Shown in pieces: positions 1 to 11,585 of a stretch of 64,000 bases of DNA; position 1 is the first letter of the stretch; the number at the start of each line of letters is the position of its first letter. This DNA is from Linum tenue (taxonomy: Eukaryota; Streptophyta; Magnoliopsida; Malpighiales; Linaceae), in the NCBI GenBank assembly GCA_946122785.1, contig CAMGYJ010000002.1, positions 22,914,492-22,978,491 of the forward strand, given 5' to 3'. A program made the position numbers and the translations under genes. The notes beneath the pieces were generated by a model. That model was not told the origin of the DNA. It made no database searches and worked only from the letters and a program-made list of their open reading frames with translations.

Positions 1-500
1 TATTTCTTACGTAATAGTTAAATAAGTAGTGTTACTTAAGGCTTTCGTAATTACTTAATATTTTACGTAATGTGAGGTTAATACTTATTACGTAAAGACA
101 CAACCTTTTACGTAAGGCTTCCGTAATGATCTTTTACATTGTTACGTAAGATTTCTATATGTTACATAACCATTACGTAATGCCTATAGTATTTTACGTA
201 ATGTGACCTGTGAAACCTGCCATAGTAGGTAAAAAAATCAAGTTGCCTTACTTCAAGTTACCGTAGGAAATACCTAAAATAGAACTAAAATTAATTTAGA
301 CCGTTGAGTACCAAAATAGTGGTAATCGGCTGTGCAGGTCATCACTTATCGAACTTTTACAGTTGTTACGTATACTACACATCCATTATGTAAAAGTTAC
401 ATAACAACAATGTTTTTGTAAGGCTTCCGTAATGACTTAGCACTTTACATAACACGATGTTAATATTCATTGCGTAAAATGACTGTCCATTACGATCTAT
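1..500. repeat. TTACGTAA palindrome cluster / diverged tandem repeat
   Basis: Seven exact copies of the palindromic octamer TTACGTAA lie at 7-14, 63-70, 88-95, 108-115, 142-149, 173-180 and 194-201, with degenerate versions to about 490. An 18-bp unit (GTAAGGCTTCCGTAATGA) is exactly repeated at 112-129 and 418-435, and a variant starts near 37, so the block looks like a decayed tandem or subterminal repeat. It probably continues left of the window. No ORF or recognisable TE protein is present. It may be the end of a non-autonomous DNA transposon; the class is not known. Confidence 0.6.
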
Positions 501-1982
501 TCAAAAAAAAATATGAAAGTGAATATTATTTTGAAGAGCACAATTAATATGATCCGACTAAACGAGTGAAAAATCCTCCGTTAAAAATTGGAGGAGGGGA
601 GAAATTAAAGGCTTTCCAGGAAAGAAAATGAGCGCTAATGTGGCGGATGATGATTGGGTTATGTATGATTACTCACACCACAAGATTGATTATAAATAGT
701 AACTCCTCCCCTGAAGCAAACCATCCTTATGAATGATCATCTTGATAATTAATTGTCTCCCATTCTTAAATCCATTTTTCGTGTTAATGATAAGGTACAT
801 CATCCTTAATTTCTCAGTTCGAGATTACACACTTTGCCAGTTCTCTGATGTAAGTGTTGGGTGAATCATAAGCTGCCACACACATGGCATAATACGTGGC
901 GCATGTCCTTCACCTACAGGCCAGGCCAAGATATATATAATATAATGCAGACAAGTTGAGTTGAGCTGAGTTGTTGTTTGTCATTAATTAATGTCTTGTA
1001 ATATGGTTTGTTGTTGGTAGCCGCAAGAACACGGAGTTCTCCTCCTCCACTACACAAAGAAACAACGAAAGAAAACTAGATTGGTGAGTAATATCTCTTC
1101 ATTTCTTGACTTGCGCATTTATTATCCACTTACTTAAAAGAAGAACCACGGGATGTTAATCTTATATAGACTAGTCTACTCTAGTTATCCACAAATGACA
1201 GAAGATGTGCTAACATTAACCTATGCTATTTGTGGCTAATCGCTGGACGACATTCATCCACGCAATTATACGGCTGGTTTTTGATTTTGGATCTTCCCAT
1301 GTTCCCACACTCGCTTCTCATTTTCTTTGATTTTACTGGTTTGTAAGGTTCTCAGCTGGCTTGGTCAACGTAAACAGAAAATGTGTCATTAATGAATCTA
1401 TATATGGATAGAACTAGGGAAGTTGGTTTTTGTTTTTGTGCTTTCTTAGGTTGATGTGTTTTGTCTGAGCAAAAACCAATATGAAATATATATATGGTGG
1501 AAGTGGGCTAGCTTGGCAGCTGCGATGTTAGAAGATAGCCATGTAGTTGGACTCTATTGCCATCATCTTCTTTCTTCTACTAGTGCGCAAATGAGTTTAT
1601 TTAATAGTATGATATTTTAAGATCGTTTAGTTGAGCAGCCTTATTTATCGAAAATATTGACTACTTCATAATCGATACCAATGATGATGAGAGGATAGTT
1701 TTTTTTCTCGAATTGTTAGAGGAATCTTGTATCAGTAGGTCTATGTTTAGTTTCTAATTAAGTTGAATTATGATATTAGCTATTAAGTTTTGTATGACAT
1801 AATTGAGCTTTTCATTCACTTGCCAAAAACGTGTGCTAATACTAATGGAATGTAATTTAACTTGTCGAACAACGATATAAGATACGGCTCACATCTCTCA
1901 AAATAAAGTTCGAACAAAGATGTTTGATGTTTTTTATGGTCATTATTTTTATATCTAAAGTTAGGTTACTCATACTCCTATA
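501..1982. other. AT-rich non-coding stretch with promoter-like and leader-like signals
   Basis: No coding region is seen. A TATA-like ATTATAAATAG lies near 688-698, and an ATATATATAATATAA tract lies near 930-945. A purine-rich segment follows, ending at 1083 before GTGAGTAAT, which looks like a 5' splice donor. This resembles a 5' leader exon, but no downstream coding exon could be found. It may be a relic promoter, a non-coding transcript or chance. Confidence 0.25.
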
Positions 1983-1983
1983 A

Positions 1984-2862
1984 AGGGCTAACTATACAAT
2001 CGGTTTTGTTATAATAGGAACAATATAATCGGTTCTCGGTTAACTGTTAAGCACTTTGTGCTTACCGTTAACCGTACCATTTATATTAGTCGGTTAACCG
2101 TAACCGTATAGTCGTTCTCAATTATTTTATCGGTTAACCGGATAACCGTTAAACAAGTGATTCAACAAGGACCTCTCAAAGCTAATCAACAGAAGACCTC
2201 CTCTCTTTTTTTTCTTCAATTGTGCATTTTTATATATTTTTTCCTGCATACATACATACATATATATATTTTCAAGTTGTTATCATTAAATGAAAATAAG
2301 TTAACATAGACATTAATTCATAATCAACTCAATCCAAACTAAGTATACAATAACACCATTCTACTATCAATTTTGATTTAAGTAGCATACAAGTATAAGA
2401 GAGTCAACAACAATTACTCAACTCGTAAACCTTCACAAATTAATTACGTGGAAGATGTTACTGATTATTGTCGAGCTACTTTGTTGAAGCCCAACTTTCT
2501 ACGGTTCTCCTTCTAAAGCCCTTTTCATTTGAACCCAAGTCACTATTACAACTAGGATAGGCAAGAGATCTTGTAGGCCTTGAAACATCCCATTATTTTT
2601 TGCCTATGTCTGCAACTCATTAAGGCCTATTATTTTCAACCCTAACTATAGGGATGGTCGTAATCGGTAAGTCGGTTAACCGTTTAACCATCGATTACTA
2701 AGCGTTTAACCGTCGATTAGTAATTCACTAAATTTGGCTACCGAAAACTGACCATTTACAATTTAATTGATTATCAATGTAATCGTTAACCATCGATTTT
2801 GATTCGATTATTGATTACACCGTTAACATGATAATTCTTTACTAGCCCTATTTAAATATGAC
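1984..2862. mobile_element. CGGTTAACCG-rich region, probable decayed hAT-like non-autonomous element
   Basis: Palindromic CGGTTAACCG occurs near 2090, 2131 and 2673, with many variants such as TAACCGTTAAC and CGATTA between 2020-2160 and 2655-2830. Clusters at both ends around an AT-rich middle are typical of hAT subterminal repeats. The outer ends read AGGGCTA (left) and TAGCCCT (right), a short inverted match, but no 8-bp target duplication was found. There may be two overlapping elements. No transposase ORF. Confidence 0.4.
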
Positions 2863-3307
2863 GAACACCCACTACGTATATAACATTCGGTGCGTAGGGT
2901 GATTGTAGTTTGGTTTGCAAATGGGTTGGGTGGGTGCGTAAAGTGGCTTGCTCAAATTACAAATTTTGTCTTAAAATTGGAAACAAACACTAATAACGAA
3001 AAATTTCACTAGACTTTTTGGAGAAATCATCGGTGAGGGTTGCAGATAAGAGCATTAGGAGATAAATTTCTGACGAGAAATAATACATATATAGATAATG
3101 AAATGATGAAAGAATTAGATTCGATATAGGATTTTGAGATTTAATGTAAACTAGGCCTCATACGCGCGTTGTTGCTGGCCTAGCAATGATGGAAAAGGCC
3201 TGGCCCGTATTTATCTGTTTTTGGAAGCAGCTGCTAGCCCAAGAAACAAAAACTATTAATCGCTCATTTCTCTCGGGAGACTAACCTAGTTAGCTTCTCT
3301 TCAGAAA

Positions 3308-3339
<32 letters not shown>

Positions 3340-3350
3340 TGATATCTTTA
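2863..3350. other. Non-coding stretch ending in a GAAAAA simple repeat
   Basis: No ORF or element recognised. An (AAAAAG)n purine tract runs from about 3304 to 3340, just upstream of the LINE insertion site, a typical A/T-rich neighbourhood for LINE endonuclease cleavage. Confidence 0.4.
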
Positions 3351-3363
3351 TTATGTAAATAAA
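3351..3363 (+). repeat. Target site duplication of LINE (left copy)
   Basis: The 13-bp sequence TTATGTAAATAAA here recurs exactly at 4998-5010, directly after the poly-A tail of the LINE fragment. This fixes both element ends. Confidence 0.9.
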
Positions 3364-4997
3364 GCCACTGGATATCATGGAAGAAGCTTTGTCGGAGTAA
3401 GCATGTGGGAGGTTTGGGCTTCCGGCGCTTTGAGCTGTTCAATCAAGCCCTGTTGGCGAAAGTGGCTTGGCGCGTTCACTCGGAGCCGGATTCTTTGCTG
3501 GCGCAGATTTATAAAGCAAAGTATTTTCCGCAGGGGACTATATTCACGGCCTTGGCGCGGTCTCGCCCTTCTTGGGGCTGGCAGGGAGTGCTCTTTGGAT
3601 GCCAGCTACTTCGGCAGGGGATGGCCTGGCAGGTGGGATCCGGTGAGACTATTCCAGTAATGTCTGAGGGGTGGATTCCGGCGCTGCATCCTTCCCCCTG
3701 CCTTACGAGCAGATGCTCCTGTGGAGGGTACGGAGAGGGTGGCGGATTTGATAGATCCGGATTCCGGGGAGTGGTGCCGGCATTGTTTAGAGGAGGTTTT
3801 CACCCCGGCAACGGTCCGAGCTGTTCTGCAGATCCCTCTTCCAAGAGAACCTATGTCGGATAGGCTTGTTTGGAGGGAGGATTCCTCGGGGAGTTATACG
3901 GTGAAGTCTGGGTATCGATTGGCGGAGAGGCTTTCCCAAAAAACATGGGTGGGTAAGCCGGATTGTAGTACGATGGATCGGGGATTATGGATAAGAGTGT
4001 GGGGGTTACCAATTCAGCCTAAGCTCAAGTTTTTTGTGTGGGAAATCCTGCAGAGAATTTTGCCAACTATGGAGGCATTGCGGGAGAGGAAGGTGTTGGT
4101 TCTTGCTCGATGCCCGGTTTGTTGGGCGAGCGAGGAGTCGACTGAACATCTCTTCTTGCATTGCCGAGTTGCGCGGGGGTTGTGGGAAGCGGCGGGGCTG
4201 GCCGCTGAGTTGGACGTACTGCCCACTAGGAGTTTTAATATTTTTTTCCGGCGATTTCTGGATCGCGGTGATTCGCTTTCCCGGGTTGTGCGGTTGGTGT
4301 GCTGTTTGTGGAGAATTTGGAAGGGTCGCAACTCAGTAGCATTTGAGGGGATTCAGACCCTTCCATCTATTCTTCGACAGGAGTTCCTTTTTCAGGTGAA
4401 TGAATGGCTTCAGGTTCCGCAAGAAGGAGGGAGTGGTGGTGCCCCTCAGGTTCTGGCGCATAATGTGGATGCTCCGGCTAGTCAGAGGGCTCCGTTCGGT
4501 ACTATCTGTTCCTTTGATGGTGCAGTCCGGGAGGGGTCACATGCAGCTGGAGGGATGGTTCTACGTGATGCGGCGGGGATGGTGTTGGCTGTACGGGGGG
4601 TTTCTTATTGGGGTCTCCAGAGCCCAATGTTGGCGGAGTTGTCTACGCTTCGGGATGCCATCAGGTGGTGCCAGCGCTGGGGATTGGAGACGGTTCTGCT
4701 GGAGGGAGATGCGAAGGTGGTTATTGATAAGGTCAACGCTGGGAGTGTTGCTGATGCTTCTGGGGGGGCCATTTTTGAGGAAATTCGCTATCTCCTTTCG
4801 ACAGTGCCAGGGTTCAGGATCATGTTTGTGGGTAGGGAGAACAATTGGGTAGCCCATCTGGTGGCTCAGAAAGCCCTGTCTTTGTTTCCTACGGATTGTA
4901 ATGAGTTTGATTTTCATGCTTGGCTCCGTTTGGAGCTTGGTCATATGTAACTTGGTTTTCTTGTTAATGCAAGTGATCGTTTCGTAAAAAAAAAAAA
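3364..4997 (+). mobile_element. 5'-truncated L1-type LINE (zf-RVT and RNase H end)
   Basis: The 1.6-kb insertion starts inside ORF2, carries the C-terminal ORF2 part and a short 3' UTR, and ends in a 12-A tail at 4986-4997. It is flanked by the perfect 13-bp duplication TTATGTAAATAAA. Severe 5' truncation, a 3' poly-A and a long TSD are hallmarks of target-primed reverse transcription. The protein is of the same LINE family as the larger minus-strand element at 11.5-18.7 kb but clearly diverged from it. The perfect TSD and only one evident frameshift suggest a fairly recent insertion. Confidence 0.92.
3366..4950 (+). pseudogene. LINE ORF2 C-terminal fragment: zf-RVT region plus RNase H
   Basis: Reading begins mid-protein (GGLGFRRFELFNQALLAK, a conserved region after the RT). 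A frameshift near 3700-3720 moves it to the frame that runs to the stop at 4948-4950. The zinc-binding zf-RVT module is visible as RCPVCW...EHLFLHCRVARGLW (about 4110-4180). The RNase H module follows, with CSFDGAV (first Asp), MLAELSTLRDA (Glu), LEGDAKVV (Asp) and NNWVAHLVA, where a His replaces the usual last Asp, as commonly seen in plant LINE RNase H. No endonuclease or RT catalytic core remains, so the copy is dead. Confidence 0.9.
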
Positions 4998-5826
4998 TTA
5001 TGTAAATAAATATTAATATCGATGACCACTACATTAGATGTATTATTGGGTGTTACATGTAACCACTTAACACATTCCAATTTCACATTTATTCTCACAT
5101 CTATGAATAAGAAAGCTTTATTCCTACTCTTTTCTTGTGTCTCTACTCTTACTCTTGTATCTACTCTTCTTTACAATTATTTCATAACACATTATCAGCA
5201 CGAAGTTCTTTCTTCTGCAAGAAAGATTCATTGTTTAAGGTACATCAACGTTCTCTTTTCTTTTATGGATATATGTGTATGATTATATTCTTAGTGATTT
5301 TTACATTGACATGAAGAGAATTGATAGTTTCGGAATATTTTCCCCATAAGTGGAAAAATCAAAGAAAATAGCGGTGAGGGAAGAAGTGAACAGGGAAACA
5401 AAGATATTAGGGATGTATGTTATCATTGTAATGGACATTTTCATTGGTCTCGTACCCGTTGTACGACAAGACTTTATTAAAAAAATTTAGATTTTTTGTA
5501 AGGAAAATGAACATCTATATGTGCTCCTGAAGTAGTAATGTTATGCAAAAAAATTAGAAATTATAAGGTAATTTCTTGCTCATTAAAGGCGAAAGCGTAT
5601 TGAACTATTGATAAGAAAATGAGTTCAAATGATGCTATTTCATTCCCGCAAGGTAATGAAACAAGTCATTCTTAAAAGTGAATGGAACGAGACATGCCAT
5701 TATATAAATATATATTAGTGTTTGAATAACAACACTCAACAAATGTATCTTTTCACCAAAAGTGAAAGATAAAAGGATTATATATTGTTGCCCTCGTGCA
5801 CCAAAATGTGTTATGAAACACATGTA

Positions 5827-5828
<2 letters not shown>

Positions 5829-5875
<47 letters not shown>

Positions 5876-5876
5876 T
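5829..5876 (+). repeat. (TTA)n microsatellite
   Basis: About 15-16 uninterrupted TTA units inside the decayed gag part of the copia remnant. Confidence 0.95.
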
Positions 5877-6086
5877 TATAATCAATGAATGAAATTAAAT
5901 CCAATCATACGTTACGTGATAGTTATGTTTCAAATAAAAATTATTTAAATTTCAAAATTTGAGAATTTTTATTTCAAAATTAATTCTTACATTATTTTAA
6001 TATATCGCGGTTTTATTTCATCTAATTAGGTCATTATTTCTTTAGAGTTATTTCTAATATTAATTATTTTTTATATTTTGTGAAGA

Positions 6087-6371
6087 ATGAATCTTCTCCT
6101 CCTTAGTTGCAGGATTAAAAAAAACCATGATGTGTGTCTTATCGATAGTGCATTGACACATACAATCTTGAAGGATAAGAAATATTTTTCTTATCTTGAA
6201 ATGCGAGACGCAAATGTTAGTACCATATATGGTAGTACTAATTTAATTGAAGGCTCCGGAAGAGCTAGTGTATTGTTACCAGAAGTAACAAAACTATATA
6301 TCGACGAAGCCTTATACTCTTCAAAGTCTCGAAGAAATTTGTTGAGTTACAAATATATTCGCCGAAATTGA
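6087..6371 (+). pseudogene. Copia protease-region fragment
   Basis: A 94-codon open stretch contains DVCLIDSALTHTILKDKKYF, which matches the copia protease catalytic region (D-S/T-G/A followed by TH). Here the active site reads DSA. It continues with NLIEGSGRASVLLP, typical of the same region. The reading breaks at 6371, before the GAG-pre-integrase part. It is isolated by stops and non-functional. Confidence 0.75.
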
Positions 6372-6450
6372 CATCATATTGAGACAAATGAAGAAAAGAT
6401 TAAAGAGTATATTATGATAAAAAAATATTGTCTCCGATAAGAAATATATA

Positions 6451-7153
6451 TTGGAGAAATTGCCTACTATTTCTTCTGGGTTGTACAACACGTTTATTAA
6501 TACAATTGAAACACATGCAGTGATAAACCAGAAGTTTACAAATCTCGATAACTTTATAGTTTTGCATGATCGGTTAGGCCATCCCGGATCGATTATGATG
6601 CAAAAAATCATTGCAAATACATGTGGACATCCATTGAAAGGTCATACAATTTATCAGTTTAAAGATGGTACCATGTGCTGCATTTTTTCGTGGCAAGTTG
6701 ATTATACGGCCATCACCTATAAAAGTAAAGAGTGAATCTCTCACATTTTTAGAACGTATACATGGTGATATATGCGTGCCAATTCACCCACCAGGTGGAC
6801 CATTTAGATATTTTATGATTTTAGTTGATGCATCAACTAGATGATCACATGTGTGTTTACTATCAACTCGCAACCTAGCGTTTGCTAGATTACTTGCCCA
6901 ATTGATTCGACTACGAGCACATTTTCCTGATTTTTCAATCAAGAAAATACATCTAGATAATGCTGGTGAATTTACTTCACAAACTTTCAATGACTATTGT
7001 ATGTCCACTGGAATTGATGTTGAACATCCTGTAGCACCTGTTCATACACAAAATGGTCTTGCAGAATCATTTATTAAACGTTTGCAACTTATTGCAAGAC
7101 CATTGCTTATGAAAACAAGCTTGCCAATTTCTTGTTGGAGACATGCTATATAG
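6451..7153 (+). pseudogene. Copia GAG-pre-integrase and integrase core fragments
   Basis: Two open stretches (about 6451-6735 and 6851-7153) are separated by stops and frame changes. The first carries the LHDRLGHPGS motif of the GAG-pre-integrase domain. The second carries the integrase core with IHLDNAGEFTSQTFNDYC (an Asp of the DDE triad) and PVAPVHTQNGLAESFIKRL (the Glu region), then RPLLMKTSLPISCW. The first catalytic Asp and zinc finger are degraded. Confidence 0.8.
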
Positions 7154-7754
7154 CATGTGGCAACATTAATTCGCATTAGGCCAACAAGTTATCATGAAAT
7201 TTCCCCCTTGCGTGTGTCATCTACATCCATATTGCTCCACCACAGCGTGTTAAGATGGGTCCTCAAAGGAGGTTGGGAATTTATGTTGGATATGAGTCTA
7301 CGTCAATCATAAAATACTTAGAACCCTTGTCGGGAGATTCATTCACTGCTTGTTTTGCTGATTGTCATTTTGACGAATCAGTTTTTCCAACATTGGAAGG
7401 GGGGGGGGGGGGTTGAGAACAAACAACTAGGAAAATATATTTGTTGGAATGAATTATCATTCTCTCACTTTGATCCTCGTACCAGACAATGTGAACTGGA
7501 AGTTCAAAAGATAATTCATTTACAAGTTTTAGCAAACCAACTGTCGGATTCTTTTACTGACCATAAGAGAGTGACAAAGTCACACATACTAGCTGTAAAT
7601 GCTCCAGTGGGATACAAATGGGTTTTTGTGCATAAACGAAATGAAAAGGGTGAAGTCATGAGATATAAAGCACGTCTTGTCGCTCCAATGCAGATGAAGT
7701 TCTGGTTAACAGTCCTAATCAAGGTTAACAAGAAGGCCAAGGTTCGATTTCATA

Positions 7755-8150
7755 TTGGTGAATATGCAGATGAAGTTTGGTGTGATGTTGCTCCAATGCA
7801 GACTACTCGTCTCTTATTGGGTCGTCCATGGAAATATGATCTTGGAGTTGTTCACGACGGGGAGACATAATATCTACTGTTCAAGCAAAGATATCAGAAT
7901 TTTATGCTCAAACCATTGTCGCCAACTAAAGTGCAAGAAGATCAACGGACTAAATGGTGTTAAATTGGGCAAGAGAGAAGGGAAATGCAAGTGGCTCAAA
8001 TTCGGATGACGGAAGTGGAGCCCATCTTATTCCCCAAAGACACATGTTGACTACGCTGAGAAGAATTCAAGTGGGAAGTTCTGGTGATGGTCTCTCTTGC
8101 AGGAACATACAAGCTTTGAGGGCAAAACTTCTTCAACGGGGAGGGACGAA
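7755..8150 (+). pseudogene. Ty3/gypsy protease-linker fragment and pol C-terminus
   Basis: From about 7740 the reading is ...FHIGEYADEVWCDVAPMQTTRLLLGRPWKYDLGVVHDGE, the typical segment at the end of the protease in many plant gypsy elements (PM...LLGRPW.YD...HDG). After stops it continues with PLSPTKVQEDQ. Around 8110-8150 the end of a gypsy pol is suggested (LRAKLLQRGGTNVI), followed by a polypurine run. RT, RNase H and integrase are missing, so this is an internally deleted remnant, fused directly to the copia remnant at about 7690. Confidence 0.65.
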
Positions 8151-8705
8151 TGTGATTCCCCAACCATTGTAAACCAAGGTCCCTGACCGTGGATCAGGAG
8201 GGACGCGACCGGGAATAAGCAGCCATGACCGGGATAGTTGAATGTGAATCCCCCGTCCAGGAGGACTAAATTCCTCAACTGAGGAATTATGAGGAGGACC
8301 GGGGAATGAAAGTAGAAGGACCCCCTGTCAGGTGGTTCTCAATCCTCGATCGGGGATCCGAAGGCTCGTGATAGAGGATCGGGGTTGACGAGTGAATTTA
8401 CCTTTTTTAATTATGATTCTTTCCTTTTCAGGCTTTTGTGTTGTTTTTGTGTCTCTAGCCTGTATAAACGCTGAAACTCGAGTTTTAGGCCAGACATTGA
8501 AATATGTTGATTTTATATTGGTTCATTGAGCTTTTGGCCTTGTGAATTTTCTCTGTATCAATCAAGTTTTCCCCTTGATTATGTTCGAGATTCTACCCTA
8601 TATTGATAGAGTCTTCTCTCAGGTGTTAAATTGCACTTCAATTTCGCCTTGTCTCTAGTTTCTATTCCTGTTCTTGGCTATGCGTCTTTAATAACTACAC
8701 ACACC
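8151..8705 (+). mobile_element. Putative gypsy 3' LTR
   Basis: The purine run ACGGGGAGGGACGAA ends at 8150 and looks like a polypurine tract, followed by TGTGATTCCCC as a plausible LTR start. The first 250 bp are rich in GACCGGG, GATCGGGG and GGACCGGGG words. A TGTATAAACG TATA-like box lies near 8460. The right end is uncertain, perhaps ACTACACA near 8702. No partner LTR is seen, so the call rests on position and motifs. Confidence 0.4.
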
Positions 8706-8871
8706 AATTCCGTGCTCGTATCACTCTATGTTTAGTATGAAATTCGACTCACGTGACTAATTGAGATATATGATAGTCTCAAACACCAAAGGCTTTACTT
8801 AATCTTTCTTATAATTTTTACCTTCCAACCCAAATACGGCTTCATGCCTGTCTCTGACTCAGACAGATTTA

Positions 8872-9327
8872 GGGGTCGTTTGGAGAATATGAGTTTAAAT
8901 CTATAGATTGTCAACAGTCTAAAGATTCTAACTCTTCGGATTGTTGAAAATAGATTTTAAAATGTTTATTGTTTGGTAACTATGAATGTTAACATTCAAT
9001 GAAAATAAAAAGTTAATTTTATATTAAATAACATGTTTATCCGTGATTAAAAATTAGAGTGGTTCGAAAACTATTAAAAAATTTATTGATAAATATATTT
9101 AATATGATATATAAATAAAAGAAAGATAAAACGTAGGAGGAAAAAAATCACGAATCAAGATATAGAATCTCTCTGAATATGAGAGATTTGATATCCGTAG
9201 ATTTTAGAGATTTGAAATCTTTAAAGCTAAAATCCATAATACAAAAAGCAAAAAAAAAATATAACTTTCTACAAAATCTACGGATTCAATGAATACATGC
9301 ACTAAATCTCGTTCTCCAAACGAACCC
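8872..9327. mobile_element. Tourist-like MITE (PIF/Harbinger type), 456 bp
   Basis: Terminal inverted repeats GGGGTCGTTTGGAGAAT (left) and, reverse-complemented, GGGTTCGTTTGGAGAAC (right) match at 15 of 17 positions. The element is flanked by TTA at 8869-8871 and 9328-9330, the 3-bp TWA duplication expected for PIF/Harbinger. The interior is AT-rich with no ORF, and repeats of the words AAATCT/AGATTT face each other near both ends. Confidence 0.8.
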
Positions 9328-9330
9328 TTA

Positions 9331-11535
9331 ATAAAAATATTTTTCTGTGGTCGATTTCTAACAGAAACCAAACAACTTGCTTATTTGGTAAGCCGAGATG
9401 CCTTTATTTCCTCCAGGGAGAGCAGCCATTGCAAGGGACTCGGCGATTCTACATTCAAAAGAAACTAAAATGTTTGATTATTTATATCGGCTAAGTTGAA
9501 CGGGAAGCGATAATGACGAGTATGAACTGTATCAAGCTGAAATGAGTCCAAAATGTAAATGCTCCAATGTGCTTAATTAACATATTAAATCCCAATAAGT
9601 TAATGACAAAATGTTGTGTCGTTGCAAATAAAAAGTTCTTGGTGGAGAAAGATATGAAGACTGTAGTGAGGGGAAGGTGGACGTAGATGCCACTGAATCA
9701 CTCTTTCGAAGGCGATTGATTTTGACAACTTTTAGTTAGTTACAGTTTTTTTTACAAGCTTTAGTTTGATGTTCGTTTTTCCTTCGTTTTCCTCGTTGCC
9801 ATCTACAATCATACAACTCCTGCCTTACTATTCCTTATAGTCCTGTATGTATAATTAATAAATTTCAATTCTTAGATCAATTGAACTATTGAGATCAAGT
9901 TGTCCTCTAGCTCTGAATGACTTGTATATCTTTTCTTCATATTATTCAATATTGAACTTTTCTCAAGAAATTGGGTTATTGTCTATTGGAATCAATTCTG
10001 TTAAGCACATGAAGTCCGGACCTATGCAATTTAGAGCCTATATGAGTGACTTTTATTTGAGAGGATGTGTTAATAAATAGTGTATAAATCAATAATTGAA
10101 ATTTTTTCAACAACTCAAGTCATTCATATCAATTAATTCTTGACACCTTCAATACTGTTTTCAAATGTTTAGAGAGAAAACATCATATTAGTTGTGATTT
10201 GTAAGATCAAATCCATTTGATCATATTTGGGGGGGAAAACCTTTCACTCTCATCACCAAATTGTTCACGTAGGTATAAAGGAATCATATTAATTATTTTC
10301 TATAAGATGATATACACTTTAGTGTATTTTTTAACAATGTCCCCTAATCACGTGCTTCGTATATCGTGTGATATGAGGTGCAAAATTGTGCCACGGTGGT
10401 AAAGAAGATCTGTTTTTTTTATAAGGGTGGGTATAAGAGGTATGTACACTATGATATACCTCCAGACAAGGCATTCTCGAGGAAGACTTCGGAAGATTTA
10501 AAACAAGATATTTTCTAATCTAAAAATTAAATATATCAAAATAAATATTATTATTATAAGTACTTCAACAGCTAGTGCTGCAAAATAATGAGACAAACTG
10601 AAAAGTTGTAACTTGCAACTAACTAACAAGGTTCTAATAAGTAGAATCAATAAAATTTGGCTGTACAAAAGATATGATACATGAGAAGTCCTTGCGTACA
10701 GAAATTCTTGAAAGATTTGCAACAATTTGACTTGAAAAATGGAGTTACTGGAAGTCTCATGCCAGGTGGCAACGTCAACTGGTCAGCTGGCCAGTTGTGT
10801 ACAGTACAGTTTTAAAAAGAGAAACTTCCGTTCGAAATTGTTGGGGCTGGCATATTCTATTTTTTGACTTGAACGTGCAGAGATCCTAAGTAAGATGGAG
10901 ATAGCTAGAGTTGTTATTAGAATTGCTATATATCGGACAATAGATTAATGAGATCGACTTCCGCTAAAAAGATTGTAAAATCGTATCGACATTATACAGA
11001 ATGAGTAAGTGGTGTGATATTTTTTTATTTAACCGATACATTTTTGTATCAAATGAAATTACATTAACTGATTTTTTCTATCAAATTTACTAATAAAATA
11101 CGATTTAGCAAACACGACTTCTGCTACATGTTATCATTTATCTTCCCTTTTGAAATGGCACCAGTTTGCCAACCAACCATTGAGACTTTTGGTTTGGTAC
11201 ATATGGATAGTAACCGCTTGATCCTTTGCTAAGATTCTATCCTCTACTTCTTCCTTTCGTTCCTATGAGTTCTATTTTATTCTTTTTTTTTTCTTCGTAC
11301 ATTCTTTCATTCCCACGTTAGCAAATAGAAGAGAGGATCACATCATTAACCTATAGATAAATAATTATACACAATCAAATTAGAATCCACCATATTAGCA
11401 CTGCTCTCTCATTGAAAGTCTTTAATCTTATCCCTTTTAATTTTTAACGGACGATTTTTCTATCGTTTTAAGTTAAAATTTGATTTTTTTGCACAAATAA
11501 ATTAGATTAATTGTGCTATTCAAAATATTATTCAC
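9331..11535. other. AT-rich intergenic DNA, nothing recognised
   Basis: Only short, uncharacteristic open frames occur. No TE termini, tRNA or coding exon were recognised. This stretch separates the MITE from the LINE poly-T end. Confidence 0.5.
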
Positions 11536-11585
11536 TTTTTTTTTTGACAAAAGATAATCATATATTGATAACAAAGAATAGATCA

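Larger units (their letters stand above)
5051..7700 (+). mobile_element. Decayed Ty1/copia retrotransposon
   Basis: A probable short 5' LTR (5051-5191, TG...CA) is followed by the PBS-like TTATCAGCACGAAG at 5192-5205, a motif typical of plant copia elements. Downstream, in copia order, come a decayed CCHC knuckle (CYHCNGHFHWSR near 5418-5455), a protease region, the GAG-pre-integrase motif LHDRLGHPG, the integrase core and the start of RT (GYKWVFVHKRNEKGE...YKARLVA, 7609-7683). Many stops and frameshifts separate these pieces. RT stops abruptly at about 7690 and the text changes to gypsy-type protein. No 3' LTR was found. Confidence 0.8.

Noticed and set aside
5635..5904. Ile-rich 89-codon minus-strand frame
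   Set aside because: It is a translation of the TTA microsatellite.
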